Assembly (NCBI GenBank): GCA_963704535.1
Contig: OY969916.1
Location: 3,720,001 to 3,784,000, forward strand
From: G963704535 sp963704535
GTDB taxonomy: Bacteria; Chloroflexota; Chloroflexia; Chloroflexales; Roseiflexaceae
Length of the DNA: 64,000 nucleotides
Direction of reading: 5' to 3'
Shown here in pieces: positions 16,458 to 25,335 of the stretch. How positions within the stretch are numbered: position 1 is the stretch's first letter; the number at the start of each line of letters is the position of its first letter. Both the position numbers and the translations under genes were made by a program. The notes beneath the pieces were generated by a model. That model had not been told where the DNA came from. It worked only from the letters and a program-made list of their open reading frames with translations, and made no database searches.

Positions 16458-18044
16458 ATGCTCTACTGGCACGACATCGTCACCGCCGCCGTGCTCGGCA
16501 CCGAGCGCCGCCCCTTCATGCCGCCGGCCCCTGGCGACGGGCTGGGCGACCTGCTGGCGCGGCTCGACCCGGCCGACCAGGAGGGCGCGCTGCTGGGCGC
16601 CGCCGCCGCCGCGGCGCTCTACCGGCGCGCCATCGAGCTGCCGCCCGTCGAGCGGCGGCCGCCGCCGGAGCCGTGCGACCAGGATGACCAGCCACGCTGC
16701 AACCCACAGGCCGCCCGGCACCTGGCGTCGATGCTGGGCGGGCAGCACCGCGAAGTGCTGCCGGAGTGGCTGGAGGTGGCCGCCGCAGCCGACCGGCGCG
16801 TCCCAGAGGTGCTCCTGCCGGCGCTGCTGGAGCTTGGCCGGGAAGACGCCGATCTGCGCGAGGCGATCGGGCGCGTGCTCGGCAAGCGCGGGCGCTGGCT
16901 CGCGGCGCAGAATCCCGCCTGGGCCTATGCGAGTTCAGCGTTGAGCGTTGAGAGTGTAGAGTTCGAGGAAGATCAACTCAAAATTCTCTGGGAGACCGGC
17001 ACTCGCGCCGCGCGCTTCGAGCTGCTCGGGCGGCTGCGCCCGGCCGAGCCGTCCCGCGCCCGCGAGCTGGTCGCCGCGACCTGGGCCACCGAGCGAGCCG
17101 ATGACCGGGTCGCCGTTCTGGCCACCTTCGAGCGCGGGCTGACCATGGACGACGAGCCGTTCCTGGAGGCCGCGCTGGACGACCGCAGCCGAGAGGTGCG
17201 CCGCGCCGCCGCCGGCCTACTAGCGCGCTTGCCGGAGTCGCGGCTGGTCCGGCGGATGGCCGCGCGCGTGCTGCCCCTGCTGCGCTGGACGCCGCCACAG
17301 CCACGCCTGCTGCGGCTTGGGCCGGCGCAGCCGCCGCGCCTTGCCGTTACCCTTCCCTCCGCATGCGACACCGGGACGATCCGCGACGGCGTCGAGCCGA
17401 AGCCGCCACGCGGCCGCCAGATCGGTGACCAGGCCTGGTGGCTGATGCAGATGATCGCCGTGATAGCGCCCGCAAGCTGGTCACGGGCGTGGCGCGCCGC
17501 GCCGGCCGAGATTGTGGCGGCAACCATCGCGAGCGAGTGGCCCCACGAGCTGCTCGTCGCGTGGGTCAACGCCGCCCGCAACCACGCCGACGCCGACTGG
17601 GCCGCCGCGCTTCTGTCGGCCTGGGCCTACCACCGGCAGATCAACCCGGCCATGCTGACCGAGTTCGTCGAGACGCTGCTGGGCGTTCTGCCGCACGACC
17701 GGCGCGAGCTGTTCGTCATCAACTACATGACCACTAACAATGTGGCGACCCAGGTCGACTCGATCCTTGCTATACTGCGTGCGTGCGGCCCGCACTGGAG
17801 CGACGAGCTATCACGGATTGTGCTAGAACAGATAAGATCCATGCTGGTGGAGCAAAAAACCTTCTCTTGGAATGCCCACGCGGGCTTCCAGGAATTTGCG
17901 CTCCGTATGAGTCCCAGGCTTGTCCCGGAGGCCGCTGCGGCCTGGCCGAAGGACGGGCAGGAATGGTGGCGGGCCGTCATCGATCGGTTCCTGATCGTCC
18001 TCCAGTTCCGCCACGACATGCACAAAGAGTTCGAGAACCTGTAG
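16458..18044 (+). CDS. DUF5691 family protein
   Basis: 528 residues from ATG 16458 (TGAGG just upstream; a GTG at 16455 is also possible). It opens 'LYWHDIVTAAVLGTERRPF', the characteristic start of DUF5691, and is a run of HEAT-like helices (PEVLLPALLELGREDADLRE, 'DRSREVRRAAAGLLARLPESRLVRRM'), suggesting a scaffold. A short irregularity 'SALSVESVEFEEDQ' near residue 160 coincides with a small tgagcgt repeat. It sits between the SWIM protein and the MoxR ATPase. DUF5691 genes are typically found with these partners. No catalytic motif is visible. Confidence 0.75.
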   Translation: MLYWHDIVTAAVLGTERRPFMPPAPGDGLGDLLARLDPADQEGALLGAAAAAALYRRAIELPPVERRPPPEPCDQDDQPRCNPQAARHLASMLGGQHREVLPEWLEVAAAADRRVPEVLLPALLELGREDADLREAIGRVLGKRGRWLAAQNPAWAYASSALSVESVEFEEDQLKILWETGTRAARFELLGRLRPAEPSRARELVAATWATERADDRVAVLATFERGLTMDDEPFLEAALDDRSREVRRAAAGLLARLPESRLVRRMAARVLPLLRWTPPQPRLLRLGPAQPPRLAVTLPSACDTGTIRDGVEPKPPRGRQIGDQAWWLMQMIAVIAPASWSRAWRAAPAEIVAATIASEWPHELLVAWVNAARNHADADWAAALLSAWAYHRQINPAMLTEFVETLLGVLPHDRRELFVINYMTTNNVATQVDSILAILRACGPHWSDELSRIVLEQIRSMLVEQKTFSWNAHAGFQEFALRMSPRLVPEAAAAWPKDGQEWWRAVIDRFLIVLQFRHDMHKEFENL

Positions 18045-18210
18045 GGCCGGCCCTCCGTGGCGGCCCCAACCGAGAACCGAGAACCGTGAACCGTGAACCG
18101 AGAACCGTGAACCGTGATGGGTGGTGCATGGTGTCGCCGCCCTTTCACCCTTTCACCCTTTCACCCTTTCACCTTGTCACCTTGTCATCTTGTCATCTTG
18201 TCACCTTGTC
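18041..18210. repeat. Mosaic repeat block upstream of the MoxR gene
   Basis: A 'ctgtagggccggccctccgt' palindromic unit (18042-18061), gaaccgt/gaaccga heptamers (18075-18118), then tttcaccc and caccttgt octamers (18141-18210). The DUF5691 stop codon TAG lies inside its first unit, and the block ends at the SD of the MoxR gene. Confidence 0.85.
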
Positions 18211-18221
18211 AGGAGATAGCC

Positions 18222-19310
18222 GTGTCACAGATTCTACGCGAGCATGCCGAGCAGCAGGACGCCGAAGAGCTGCGCGCGCTGGCGCGGGCCGACACCCGCC
18301 CGCGCCCGCCCAACTGGAAGCTCTCGCCCTGGGCGGTGGCCCTCTACGTCCTGGGCGGCACGCTTGACGACGGCTTCGTCGTCGAGCCCAAGTATATCGG
18401 CGGCCGCCGGCTGATCGAGATCGCCATCGCGACCCTGGCGACCGACCGCGGGCTGCTGCTGCTGGGTCTGCCCGGCACGGCCAAGAGCTGGCTCTCCGAG
18501 CACCTGGCGGCGGCGATCAGCGGCGACTCGACCCTGCTGGTCCAGGGCACCGCCGGCACCAGCGAGGAGGCGCTGCGCTACGGCTGGAACTACGCCCGCC
18601 TGCTGGCCGAGGGCCCCTCGCCCCAGGCGCTGGTCGCCAGCCCGCTCATGCTGGCCATGCGCCAGGGCACGATCGCCCGCGTCGAGGAGCTGACCCGCAT
18701 CCCCGCCGACGTGCAGGACGCGCTGATCACCGTCCTCTCCGAGAAGACACTGCCCATCCCGGAGCTGAACGCCGAGGTCCAGGCCGTCAAGGGCTTCAAC
18801 GTAATCGCCACCGCCAATGACCGCGACCGCGGCGTGAACGAGCTGTCGAGCGCGCTCAAGCGCCGCTTCAACACCGTGGTCCTGCCGCTGCCCGACGACG
18901 CCGAGCAGGAGGTCGACATTGTGCGGCGCCGGGTCGAGCGCCTGGGGCGCGCGCTGGAGCTGCCGGCCGAGCCGCCGGCGCTGGAGGAGATCCGCCGGGT
19001 CGTCACCGTCTTCCGCGAACTACGCAGCGGCGTTACCGCCGACGGCAAGACCAAGATCAAATCGCCCAGCAGCACGCTCAGCACCGCCGAGGCGATCTCG
19101 GTCATCAACAGCGGGCTGGCCCTGGCGGCGCACTTCGGCGACGGGCACATGCGCGCGGCCGATATCGCCTCCGGCATGGTCGGCGCGGTGGTCAAGGACC
19201 CGGTGCAGGACCGGGTGGTCTGGCTTGAGTACCTGGAGACGGTAGTCAAGCAGCGCGACGGCTGGAAGGATCTGTACCGGGCGTGCCGGGATATGTCGGA
19301 GCCGACCTGA
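18222..19310 (+). CDS. MoxR-family AAA+ ATPase
   Basis: 362 residues; GTG 18222 with AGGAGA 6 bp upstream. Walker A is 'LLGLPGTAKSW' (about 80-90). The Walker B position reads 'GTIARVEELTRIPADVQDAL', i.e. VEE instead of the usual ADE, a variant that keeps two acids. Sensor 1 is 'FNVIATANDRDRGVNELSSAL' and the Arg finger region 'KRRFNTVVLPLP'. MoxR ATPases work with VWA proteins to remodel or metallate client complexes (RavA-ViaA, CoxD-CoxE, NorQ-NorD). The matching VWA protein is encoded at 24139. The C-terminus has 'SSTLSTAEAISVINSGLALA' and an additional helical lid. Confidence 0.88.
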   Translation: MSQILREHAEQQDAEELRALARADTRPRPPNWKLSPWAVALYVLGGTLDDGFVVEPKYIGGRRLIEIAIATLATDRGLLLLGLPGTAKSWLSEHLAAAISGDSTLLVQGTAGTSEEALRYGWNYARLLAEGPSPQALVASPLMLAMRQGTIARVEELTRIPADVQDALITVLSEKTLPIPELNAEVQAVKGFNVIATANDRDRGVNELSSALKRRFNTVVLPLPDDAEQEVDIVRRRVERLGRALELPAEPPALEEIRRVVTVFRELRSGVTADGKTKIKSPSSTLSTAEAISVINSGLALAAHFGDGHMRAADIASGMVGAVVKDPVQDRVVWLEYLETVVKQRDGWKDLYRACRDMSEPT

Positions 19311-19324
19311 TTCAAACGTAATCC

Positions 19325-19405
19325 CGCGTGTTGCGTGTTACGTGTTGTGTGTTGTGTGTTGCGTGATCCAGCGCACGCAACACGCAACACGCAACACGCA
19401 ATACA
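19325..19405. repeat. Inverted heptamer hairpin (cgtgttg / cgcaaca)
   Basis: Left arm 19326-19365 with seven-base units gtgttgc/gtgttac/gtgttgt, an 8-base loop, right arm 19374-19402 of acgcaac units. It lies between MoxR and TVP38 genes. Confidence 0.88.
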
Positions 19406-19418
19406 GATGAGGCGTTCC

Positions 19419-20105
19419 ATGGCTCGGCGATTAGCCCTTGTGCTGGCGCTGCTGGCGCTTGCGCTATCCATATTCCTGGTGCGCCCGGACTGGCTGGCCG
19501 GGCTGGGGCGCGCGTTCAGCGCCGCGTCGATCGCCGAGGTGGCGGCCTACCTGCGCGGCTTCGGCGCTTGGACGCCGGCGATCAGCATCCTGCTGATGGT
19601 CACGCAGTCGGTGATCGCCCCGCTGCCCGGCTCGCTGGTCGCTGCCGCCAATGGGGTCGTCTTCGGGATCTGGTGGGGCACGCTACTCTCCTGGACCGGC
19701 GGCATGCTCGGCGGCAGCATCAATTTCTGGCTGGCCCGCCGGCTCGGCCGCGGCGCGGTCGCGCGGCTGGCCGGCGGCGCGCGGCTCGACCAGGCCGACC
19801 AGCTCAGCGCGACCGACGGCTTCTGGCTCGTCCTGGTCGCCCGGCTCATCCCGCTGATCTCGTTCGACTTCATCAGCTACCTGGCGGGCCTAAGCCGCAT
19901 GCGCTACACGCACTTCCTGCTGGCGACGGCGGTCGGCATGCTGCCCGGCACCTGGGCCTGGACCGCCCTCGGCCACGACCTGGCCCTAGCGCAGACCTCG
20001 ACCTGGCGGCTCTCGCTGATCGGACTCTTCGCCGCCGTCGCGTGCCTGGGCGGGCGCTGGTGGCTGCGGCGGAATCGGGGACGGCTGGATTTGGGGGCGC
20101 GGTGA
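19419..20105 (+). CDS. TVP38/TMEM64-type (DedA/SNARE-assoc superfamily) membrane protein
   Basis: 228 residues; ATG 19419 follows TGAGG by 6 bp (an ATG at 19407 is possible). Hydrophobic segments at about 5-22, 50-75, 82-105, 155-180 and 198-218. The SNARE-associated domain is shown by 'PLPGSLVAAANGVVFGIWWG', 'GGSINFWLARRLGRG' and 'RLIPLISFDFISYLAGLSRM'. Members are thought to act as lipid scramblases or transporters. Its TGA overlaps the GTG start of the DUF5682 gene (GTGA), so it is translated with the MoxR/DUF5682 group although it is not a usual member. Inferred role: membrane-lipid function linked to the cluster. Confidence 0.85.
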   Translation: MARRLALVLALLALALSIFLVRPDWLAGLGRAFSAASIAEVAAYLRGFGAWTPAISILLMVTQSVIAPLPGSLVAAANGVVFGIWWGTLLSWTGGMLGGSINFWLARRLGRGAVARLAGGARLDQADQLSATDGFWLVLVARLIPLISFDFISYLAGLSRMRYTHFLLATAVGMLPGTWAWTALGHDLALAQTSTWRLSLIGLFAAVACLGGRWWLRRNRGRLDLGAR

Positions 20106-22507
20106 ACACGATGCCTTACAATGATTCCGGTGTGCATATTTTCGGTATCCGCCACCACGGCCCCGGCTCGGCCCGCAGCCTGCGCCGGGCGCTGGAGGCG
20201 CTGCGCCCGGACGCGATCCTGGTCGAGGGGCCGCCCGACGCCGCCGAGGTGCTGCCGCTCCTGACCCACCCGGCTATGCGCCCGCCGGTCGCGCTGCTGA
20301 TCTATGCGCCCGACCAGCCGCGCTGCGCCGCCTACTATCCCTTCGCCAGCTTCTCACCGGAGTGGCAGGCCATTCATTATGGGCTAACCCAGGGCATCCC
20401 GGTGCGCTTTATCGATTTGCCGCAGGCGCACCAACTCGTCTTGACACCGACCACCGACGACCAACCACCGACCGCCGACGACCGGCCACCGGCAGTCGAG
20501 GGGGAGAGAGGGAGGGAGGGAGAGGAAGAGGCTGGGGGAGGAGAAGACATCGAATCTCCAATCTCCAATCTCCAATCTCCAATCTCCAGCGACCCGCTCG
20601 GCTGGCTCGCGCGGGCCGCCGGCTACGGCGACGGCGAGCGCTGGTGGGAGCAGATGGTCGAGCAGCGCCGCGACGGCGCCGACCTGTTCGCCGCAGTCCT
20701 AGAGGCCATGGCGGCGCTGCGCGAGGCCGCCCTGCCCGACGAGGACCCGACTGAGGCGCGCCGCGAGGCATGGATGCGCCAGGCGATTCGGGGGGCGCAG
20801 CGCGATGGCTTCGGGCGCATCGCAGTGGTCTGCGGCGCCTGGCACGCCCCCGCGCTGGCCGGCATGCCGCCGGCCCAGCGCGACGCGGCGCTGCTGCGCG
20901 GGCTGCCGAAGATCAAGGTGCAGGCGACTTGGGTGCCGTGGACGTACGACCGGCTCGCCTATGCCAGCGGGTATGGCGCCGGCGTGACCTCGCCCGGCTG
21001 GTACGAGCACTTGTGGAACGGTGGGACGGATGCGGCCGACCCGGCCGAGGTGACGACGCGCTGGATGACCCGCGTGGCGCGGCTGCTGCGGGCCGAAGGG
21101 CTGGATGCCTCCGTCGCGCATGTGGTGGATGCGGTGCGCCTGGCCGAGGCGCTAGCGGCCCTGCGCGAGCGCCCGCTGCCCGGCCTGCCGGAGCTGAACG
21201 AGTCCTCCCAGGCGGTGTTCTGCTTCGGCGGCGACTTGCCCATGCGCCTCATCCACGATCGGCTGATCGTCGGCGTGGCGCTGGGCCAGGTGCCTGATGA
21301 GACGCCGATGGTGCCGCTCCAGCAGGACCTGCTGCACGAGCAGCGCCGGCTGCGCCTGCCGGCCGAGGCGCGCCAGCGCGACCTCGACCTGGACCTACGC
21401 AAGCCGACCGACCTGGGGCGCAGCCACTTGCTGCACCGGCTCAACCTGCTCGGCATCCCGTGGGGCCGGCTCGACACCGCACCGTCGGCGGGCGCGCGTG
21501 GCACATTCCACGAGCTGTGGCAGGTGCAGTGGCGACCGGAGTTGGCCGTCGCGCTGATCGTGGCGGGCGTATGGGGCAACTCGATCGCCGACGCCGCCGA
21601 GGCCTTGGTGCGCGATGCCGCCGACCGGGCCGCCGATCTGCCGGCTGGCGCGGAGCCGGCGCTGCCCGCGCTGACCCGGCTGGTCGACCAGGCGCTGCTG
21701 GCCGATCTGCCCGATGCCGTGGCGCACCTAATGGCCCGGCTGGAGGTGGCGGCGGCGCTGTCCAGCGATGTCGCGCACCTGATGGACGCGCTCCCGCCGC
21801 TCGCCAATGTGCTGCGCTACGGCAGCGTGCGCCGCAGCGATGCCGGCGCGGTGGGACACGTGGTCGATGGGATGGTGGCGCGGATCTGCATCGGGCTGCC
21901 GGGGGCCTGCGCCGCATTGGACGACCAGGCGGCGGGGGCCATGTTCGAGCGGATCGTCGCCGTCAATGGCGCGCTGGCGCTGCTGCGCGACGCCGCGCAC
22001 ACGGCGAGTTGGCACGCGGTGCTGCGTCGCCTGGTCGCCGCAAGCGACGGCCGGCGCGGTATCGCCGTCCATGGTCTCATCGCCGGGAGGTGCTGCCGCA
22101 TCCTGCTCGACGCCAAGGCGCTCGACGCCGACGAGGCCGCGCGGCTGGCCGGGCTGGCGCTCGCGCCAGCGGTGGCCCCGGCCGAGGCCGCCGCCTGGAT
22201 CGAGGGCCTGCTGAAGGGCAGCGGGCTGCTGCTGGTCCACGACGCCGCGCTATGGCGGCTCCTCGACGGCTGGCTGGCAGCGCTGCCCGGCGAGGCCTTC
22301 ACACAGACCTTGCCGCTGCTGCGCCGGACCTTCGCGACCTTCACGGCGCCGGAGCGGCGCCAGATGGGCGAGCGCGCCCGCGCCGGCACCGCGCCGGCAT
22401 CCGCCCATCACGCCACCCCCGATAGCGAGATCGATCCGGCGCGCGGCGAAGCGCTGCTGCGGCTGGTGGCGCAGATGCTTGGACTTGATGTTGGGCCGAC
22501 GACATAA
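20102..22507 (+). CDS. DUF5682 family protein with repeat-encoded insert
   Basis: 801 residues from GTG 20102, which shares GTGA with the stop of the preceding gene and has GGGGG upstream (ATG 20111 is an alternative). The N-terminus 'VHIFGIRHHGPGSARSLRRAL' and 'ILVEGPPDAAEVLPLL' is the hallmark of DUF5682 and resembles the TraB/PrgY hydrolase-like fold (GxRHxG...E). Further blocks: 'RIAVVCGAWHAPAL', 'ATWVPWTYDRLAYASGYGAG' and 'SPGWYEHLW', then 500 residues of helices. At residues 116-160 the chain is repeat DNA in frame (DQPPTADDRPP, then an acidic EGERGREGEEEAGGGED stretch, then ISNLQSP). Part of the MoxR-VWA cluster; molecular role unknown. Confidence 0.8.
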   Translation: MNTMPYNDSGVHIFGIRHHGPGSARSLRRALEALRPDAILVEGPPDAAEVLPLLTHPAMRPPVALLIYAPDQPRCAAYYPFASFSPEWQAIHYGLTQGIPVRFIDLPQAHQLVLTPTTDDQPPTADDRPPAVEGERGREGEEEAGGGEDIESPISNLQSPISSDPLGWLARAAGYGDGERWWEQMVEQRRDGADLFAAVLEAMAALREAALPDEDPTEARREAWMRQAIRGAQRDGFGRIAVVCGAWHAPALAGMPPAQRDAALLRGLPKIKVQATWVPWTYDRLAYASGYGAGVTSPGWYEHLWNGGTDAADPAEVTTRWMTRVARLLRAEGLDASVAHVVDAVRLAEALAALRERPLPGLPELNESSQAVFCFGGDLPMRLIHDRLIVGVALGQVPDETPMVPLQQDLLHEQRRLRLPAEARQRDLDLDLRKPTDLGRSHLLHRLNLLGIPWGRLDTAPSAGARGTFHELWQVQWRPELAVALIVAGVWGNSIADAAEALVRDAADRAADLPAGAEPALPALTRLVDQALLADLPDAVAHLMARLEVAAALSSDVAHLMDALPPLANVLRYGSVRRSDAGAVGHVVDGMVARICIGLPGACAALDDQAAGAMFERIVAVNGALALLRDAAHTASWHAVLRRLVAASDGRRGIAVHGLIAGRCCRILLDAKALDADEAARLAGLALAPAVAPAEAAAWIEGLLKGSGLLLVHDAALWRLLDGWLAALPGEAFTQTLPLLRRTFATFTAPERRQMGERARAGTAPASAHHATPDSEIDPARGEALLRLVAQMLGLDVGPTT
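20447..20588. repeat. Composite repeat inside the DUF5682 gene
   Basis: accgacc-type heptamers (20447-20492), a purine-rich gagaggga stretch (20500-20547) and tccaatc heptamers (20554-20586). All read in frame with no stop codon. Confidence 0.85.
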
Positions 22508-22560
22508 GGATGAGCGTTCAAAAGGGGAGGTGTGGAGGGGCCGCCCTCCACAGTCTCTTG
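22508..22560. repeat. G-rich palindromic element, short form
   Basis: Contains aaaaggggaggtgtggaggg and the complementary ccctccacagtct, similar to the MITE-like family but without clear ends. It is the gap between DUF5682 and App1 genes. Confidence 0.65.
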
Positions 22561-22638
22561 CCTTCCGGCGGCGGTATGATCCTGGCAGCAGGCGCGGAGC
22601 TGTGGCACCGCCGGCCCAGAGAAATAAGGAGAACGATC

Positions 22639-23891
22639 ATGGCGGATTGGCGGCGGGTGCTCAGCCAGATCACAACTAGCGCCGAGGCGCATTTCGATAC
22701 CTTGAAGCGGCGGCTGGACCGGCGGCTGGGCGACGAGCCGCTCCAGATCGTCGCCTACCACGGCTACGGCACGCCGCATCTGCTATACCTCAAAGGGCGC
22801 GTCCTGGAGGATCGCGGCGTCCGCCCCGCCCGCGACAACGACAGCGTCTGGCGCAACCTGCTCAACATGTACCGGCGCTTTGAGACCGACGAGATCCCGG
22901 GGGCGCGCGTGCTGGCGCGCTTCCAGGATGTGGAGCAGGTGGCGACCGCCGGCGAGGAGGGCTTCTTCGAGCTGCGTATCGCGCCGGCCCGCCCGCTCCC
23001 AGCCGACCAACTCTGGCACGAGATCGAGCTGACGCTGCTTGAGCCGCTGCGGGAGGACCGGCCCGCGCCGCGATCGATCGGGCGCGTGCTGATCCCGCCG
23101 CCCGAGGCCCAGTTTGGCGTGATCAGCGACATCGACGATACGGTCGTGCGAACCGATGTGACCAACTTGTTGCTGATGGCGCGCACCGTCTTCCTCGGTA
23201 ATGCCCGCACCCGTCTCCCGTTTCCCGGCGTCGCGGCGTTGTACCGGGCGCTCGAACGCGGCACCGCCGGCCGGGCAGTCAATCCGCTGTTCTATGTCTC
23301 CAGCGGCGCGTGGAATTTCTACGATATGCTGCTGGACTTTCTGGCGCTCCAGGGCATCCCCGGCGGGGCCATGCTGCTGCGCGACTGGGGCACCTCCAGG
23401 GGCGAGTTCTTGCCGACCGAGAACCGGGCACACAAGCTGGCCGCCATCCGCCAGATCCTGATCAGTTTCCCCACCTGCCGTTTCTGCTGATCGGCGACAG
23501 CGGCCAGGAGGACCCTGAGATCTATCACGAGGTGCTTCAGCATTACCCCGACCGCATCCGCGCGATCTACATCCGCAGCGTGGGCCATGATCCCCGGCGT
23601 GTCGCGGCCCTGCGTGAACTTGCGGAGCAGGTGATCGCGGCCGGCAAGGTGCTGATCCTGGCCGACGACACGCTGACTATGGCCCGCCACGCCGCCGAGC
23701 AGGGCTGGATCGACCCGGCGACGCTGGCCGGGATCGCGGCCGATAAAGCGGCCGACGAGGCCCCACCCGGCGTGCTCGAAACGATGCTGGGCGAGGCCGA
23801 GCCGGCCCAGGCCCCTACATTGATCGTGGGTGACGCAGCGGATGTGGGCGACATCAAGCCGGACCCCGGCGATCAGGGCACAGGCGCGTGA
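22639..23891 (+). CDS. App1-like phosphatidate phosphatase domain protein, one frameshift
   Basis: About 417 residues; ATG 22639 with AAGGAG 8 bp upstream. The N-terminal 150 residues form a beta-rich domain ('LQIVAYHGYGTPHLLYLKGRVLED'). The HAD catalytic domain (DUF2183/App1 type) has the nucleophile motif 'GVISDIDDTVVRTDV' (DxDxT), 'FYVSSGAWNFYDMLLDF' and 'FLLIGDSGQEDPEIY'. The frame breaks at a CCCC run (23469-23472): adding one C restores 'ILISFPHLPFLLIGDSGQ'. App1 in yeast dephosphorylates phosphatidate. Here it follows DUF5682 and precedes the VWA gene. Together with TVP38 it gives the cluster two lipid-linked proteins. Confidence 0.85.
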
Positions 23892-23926
23892 TACAATGCC
23901 GAAAATCAGCACGCGAGGAGGTCGCT

Positions 23927-24142
23927 ATGCCGTCGCCATTTCCTGGAATGGACCCGTACCTGGAGGGCTATCTGTGGCCCGATGTCCACCAGGCGCTGGA
24001 CACCGTGTATGACGAGGCGGACTACTCGCTGACCCTCAACTATGACGAGCCGCCGGCCGATCCAGCGCTGCCGGAAGGGGACGCGGCCTGGGCCCGCGAG
24101 CAGGTGCGGAGCCAGCGCGATCTGCACAAGGATGGCGAATGA
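23927..24142 (+). CDS. Miniature DUF4058 protein (internally deleted)
   Basis: 71 residues from ATG 23927 (GAGGAGG upstream, extended -10 TGA-TACAAT at 23889-23897). The first 25 residues 'MPSPFPGMDPYLEGYLWPDV' are the strongly conserved N-terminus of DUF4058. The rest, 'VYDEADYSLTLNYDEPPADP' with a final tryptophan, matches the family's C-terminal end (vY..A.Y.l.idY..pP.p......W). The central roughly 170 residues of a normal DUF4058 protein are missing, joined without frame loss. Either a decayed relic or a functional minimal form; the intact SD and ATGA overlap with the VWA gene favour continued translation. Confidence 0.65.
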   Translation: MPSPFPGMDPYLEGYLWPDVHQALDTVYDEADYSLTLNYDEPPADPALPEGDAAWAREQVRSQRDLHKDGE

Positions 24143-25335
24143 GCACGAGTCAGCCGCCAATAGTGGACGACGAGCGCCTGCGGCGCTGGCGGCTCATCCT
24201 GGGCGGCGGCGAGGCCGAGGGCACCGGCGTGGACCTGCGCGGCGCCGACCTGACGATCGACCGGGCGCTCCAGGCGCTCTATGACCCCGACCGCCAAACT
24301 CCAGGCGATGGGCGCGAGGGCGGGCTGGGTAGCTCGGCGCCGCGCATCGCCCGCTGGCTGGGCGACATCCGCGCCGCCTTTCCCGCCTCGGTCGTCCAGG
24401 TGCTCCAGCGCGACGCGCTGGAGCGGCTCGACCTGCGCCGGATGCTGCTGGAGCCGGAGCTGCTTGCCGCGATCGAGCCGGATGTCCACCTGGTGGGCAG
24501 CTTACTGGCGCTGAGTTGGGTCATGCCAGCCAAGACCCGCGAGACGGCCCGCGAGGTCGTGCGCGGCGTCGTGGCGGCGCTGGTGCGCCGGCTTGCCAAC
24601 CCGACCCGCCAGGCAATCGCGGGCAGCCTGAGCCGGGCGACCCGCAGCCGGCGCCCGCGCCCCGGCGAGATCGACTGGCACCGCACCATCCGCGCCAACC
24701 TCAAGCACTACCAGCCGGCCTACCGCACGGTCATCCCCGCCACGCGCATCGGCTACGGTCGCCGGCGCGGCGCGCTGCGCGACGTCGTCCTGTGCGTCGA
24801 CCAGAGTGGCTCGATGGCGACCTCGGTGATCTACGCCGGGGTCTTCGGCGCGGTGCTGGCCTCGCTGCCGGCACTGCGCCTGCGGCTGGTCGTCTTTGAC
24901 ACGGCGGTGGTGGACCTGACCGAGGAACTGCACGACCCGGTGGAGCTGCTGTTCGGCGTGCAGCTCGGCGGCGGCACCGACATCAACCGCGCGCTGGCCT
25001 ACTGCCAGGGGCTGGTGCGCCGCCCCCAGGAGACAATCCTGGTGCTGGTCAGCGACCTGCACGAGGGCGGCAACCGCAGCGAGCTGCTCAAGCGCGCGGC
25101 CGAGCTGGTGGCGTCCGGCGTCCAGGTCATCGCCCTGCTGGCGCTCGCCGACGACGGCGCGCCCAGCTTCGACCACGGGATCGCGGCGGCGCTGGCGGCC
25201 CTCGGCATCCCCGCTTTCGCCTGCACGCCCGACCTGTTCCCCGACCTGATGGCGGCGGCGATCAACCGCCAGAACATCGGCCAGTGGGCGGCGGCGCGGG
25301 ATATCGTGACGGCGCGCGGCGAACGACACAAGTAG
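24139..25335 (+). CDS. VWA-domain protein, partner of the MoxR ATPase
   Basis: 398 residues, starting in an ATGA overlap with the preceding gene. The N-terminal 200 residues are helical and Arg-rich (RRLANPTRQAIAGSLSRATR, then 'IDWHRTIRANLKHYQPAYRT'), as in CoxE/ViaA-type VWA proteins. The VWA domain holds a complete MIDAS: 'VVLCVDQSGSMATS' (DxSxS, about 219-228), 'LGGGTDINRAL' (Thr, about 277) and 'LVLVSDLHEGGN' (Asp). It ends about 60 residues after the domain. It is the last gene of the SWIM/DUF5691/MoxR/DUF5682/VWA group and its stop abuts a heptamer hairpin. Confidence 0.87.
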   Translation: MSTSQPPIVDDERLRRWRLILGGGEAEGTGVDLRGADLTIDRALQALYDPDRQTPGDGREGGLGSSAPRIARWLGDIRAAFPASVVQVLQRDALERLDLRRMLLEPELLAAIEPDVHLVGSLLALSWVMPAKTRETAREVVRGVVAALVRRLANPTRQAIAGSLSRATRSRRPRPGEIDWHRTIRANLKHYQPAYRTVIPATRIGYGRRRGALRDVVLCVDQSGSMATSVIYAGVFGAVLASLPALRLRLVVFDTAVVDLTEELHDPVELLFGVQLGGGTDINRALAYCQGLVRRPQETILVLVSDLHEGGNRSELLKRAAELVASGVQVIALLALADDGAPSFDHGIAAALAALGIPAFACTPDLFPDLMAAAINRQNIGQWAAARDIVTARGERHK

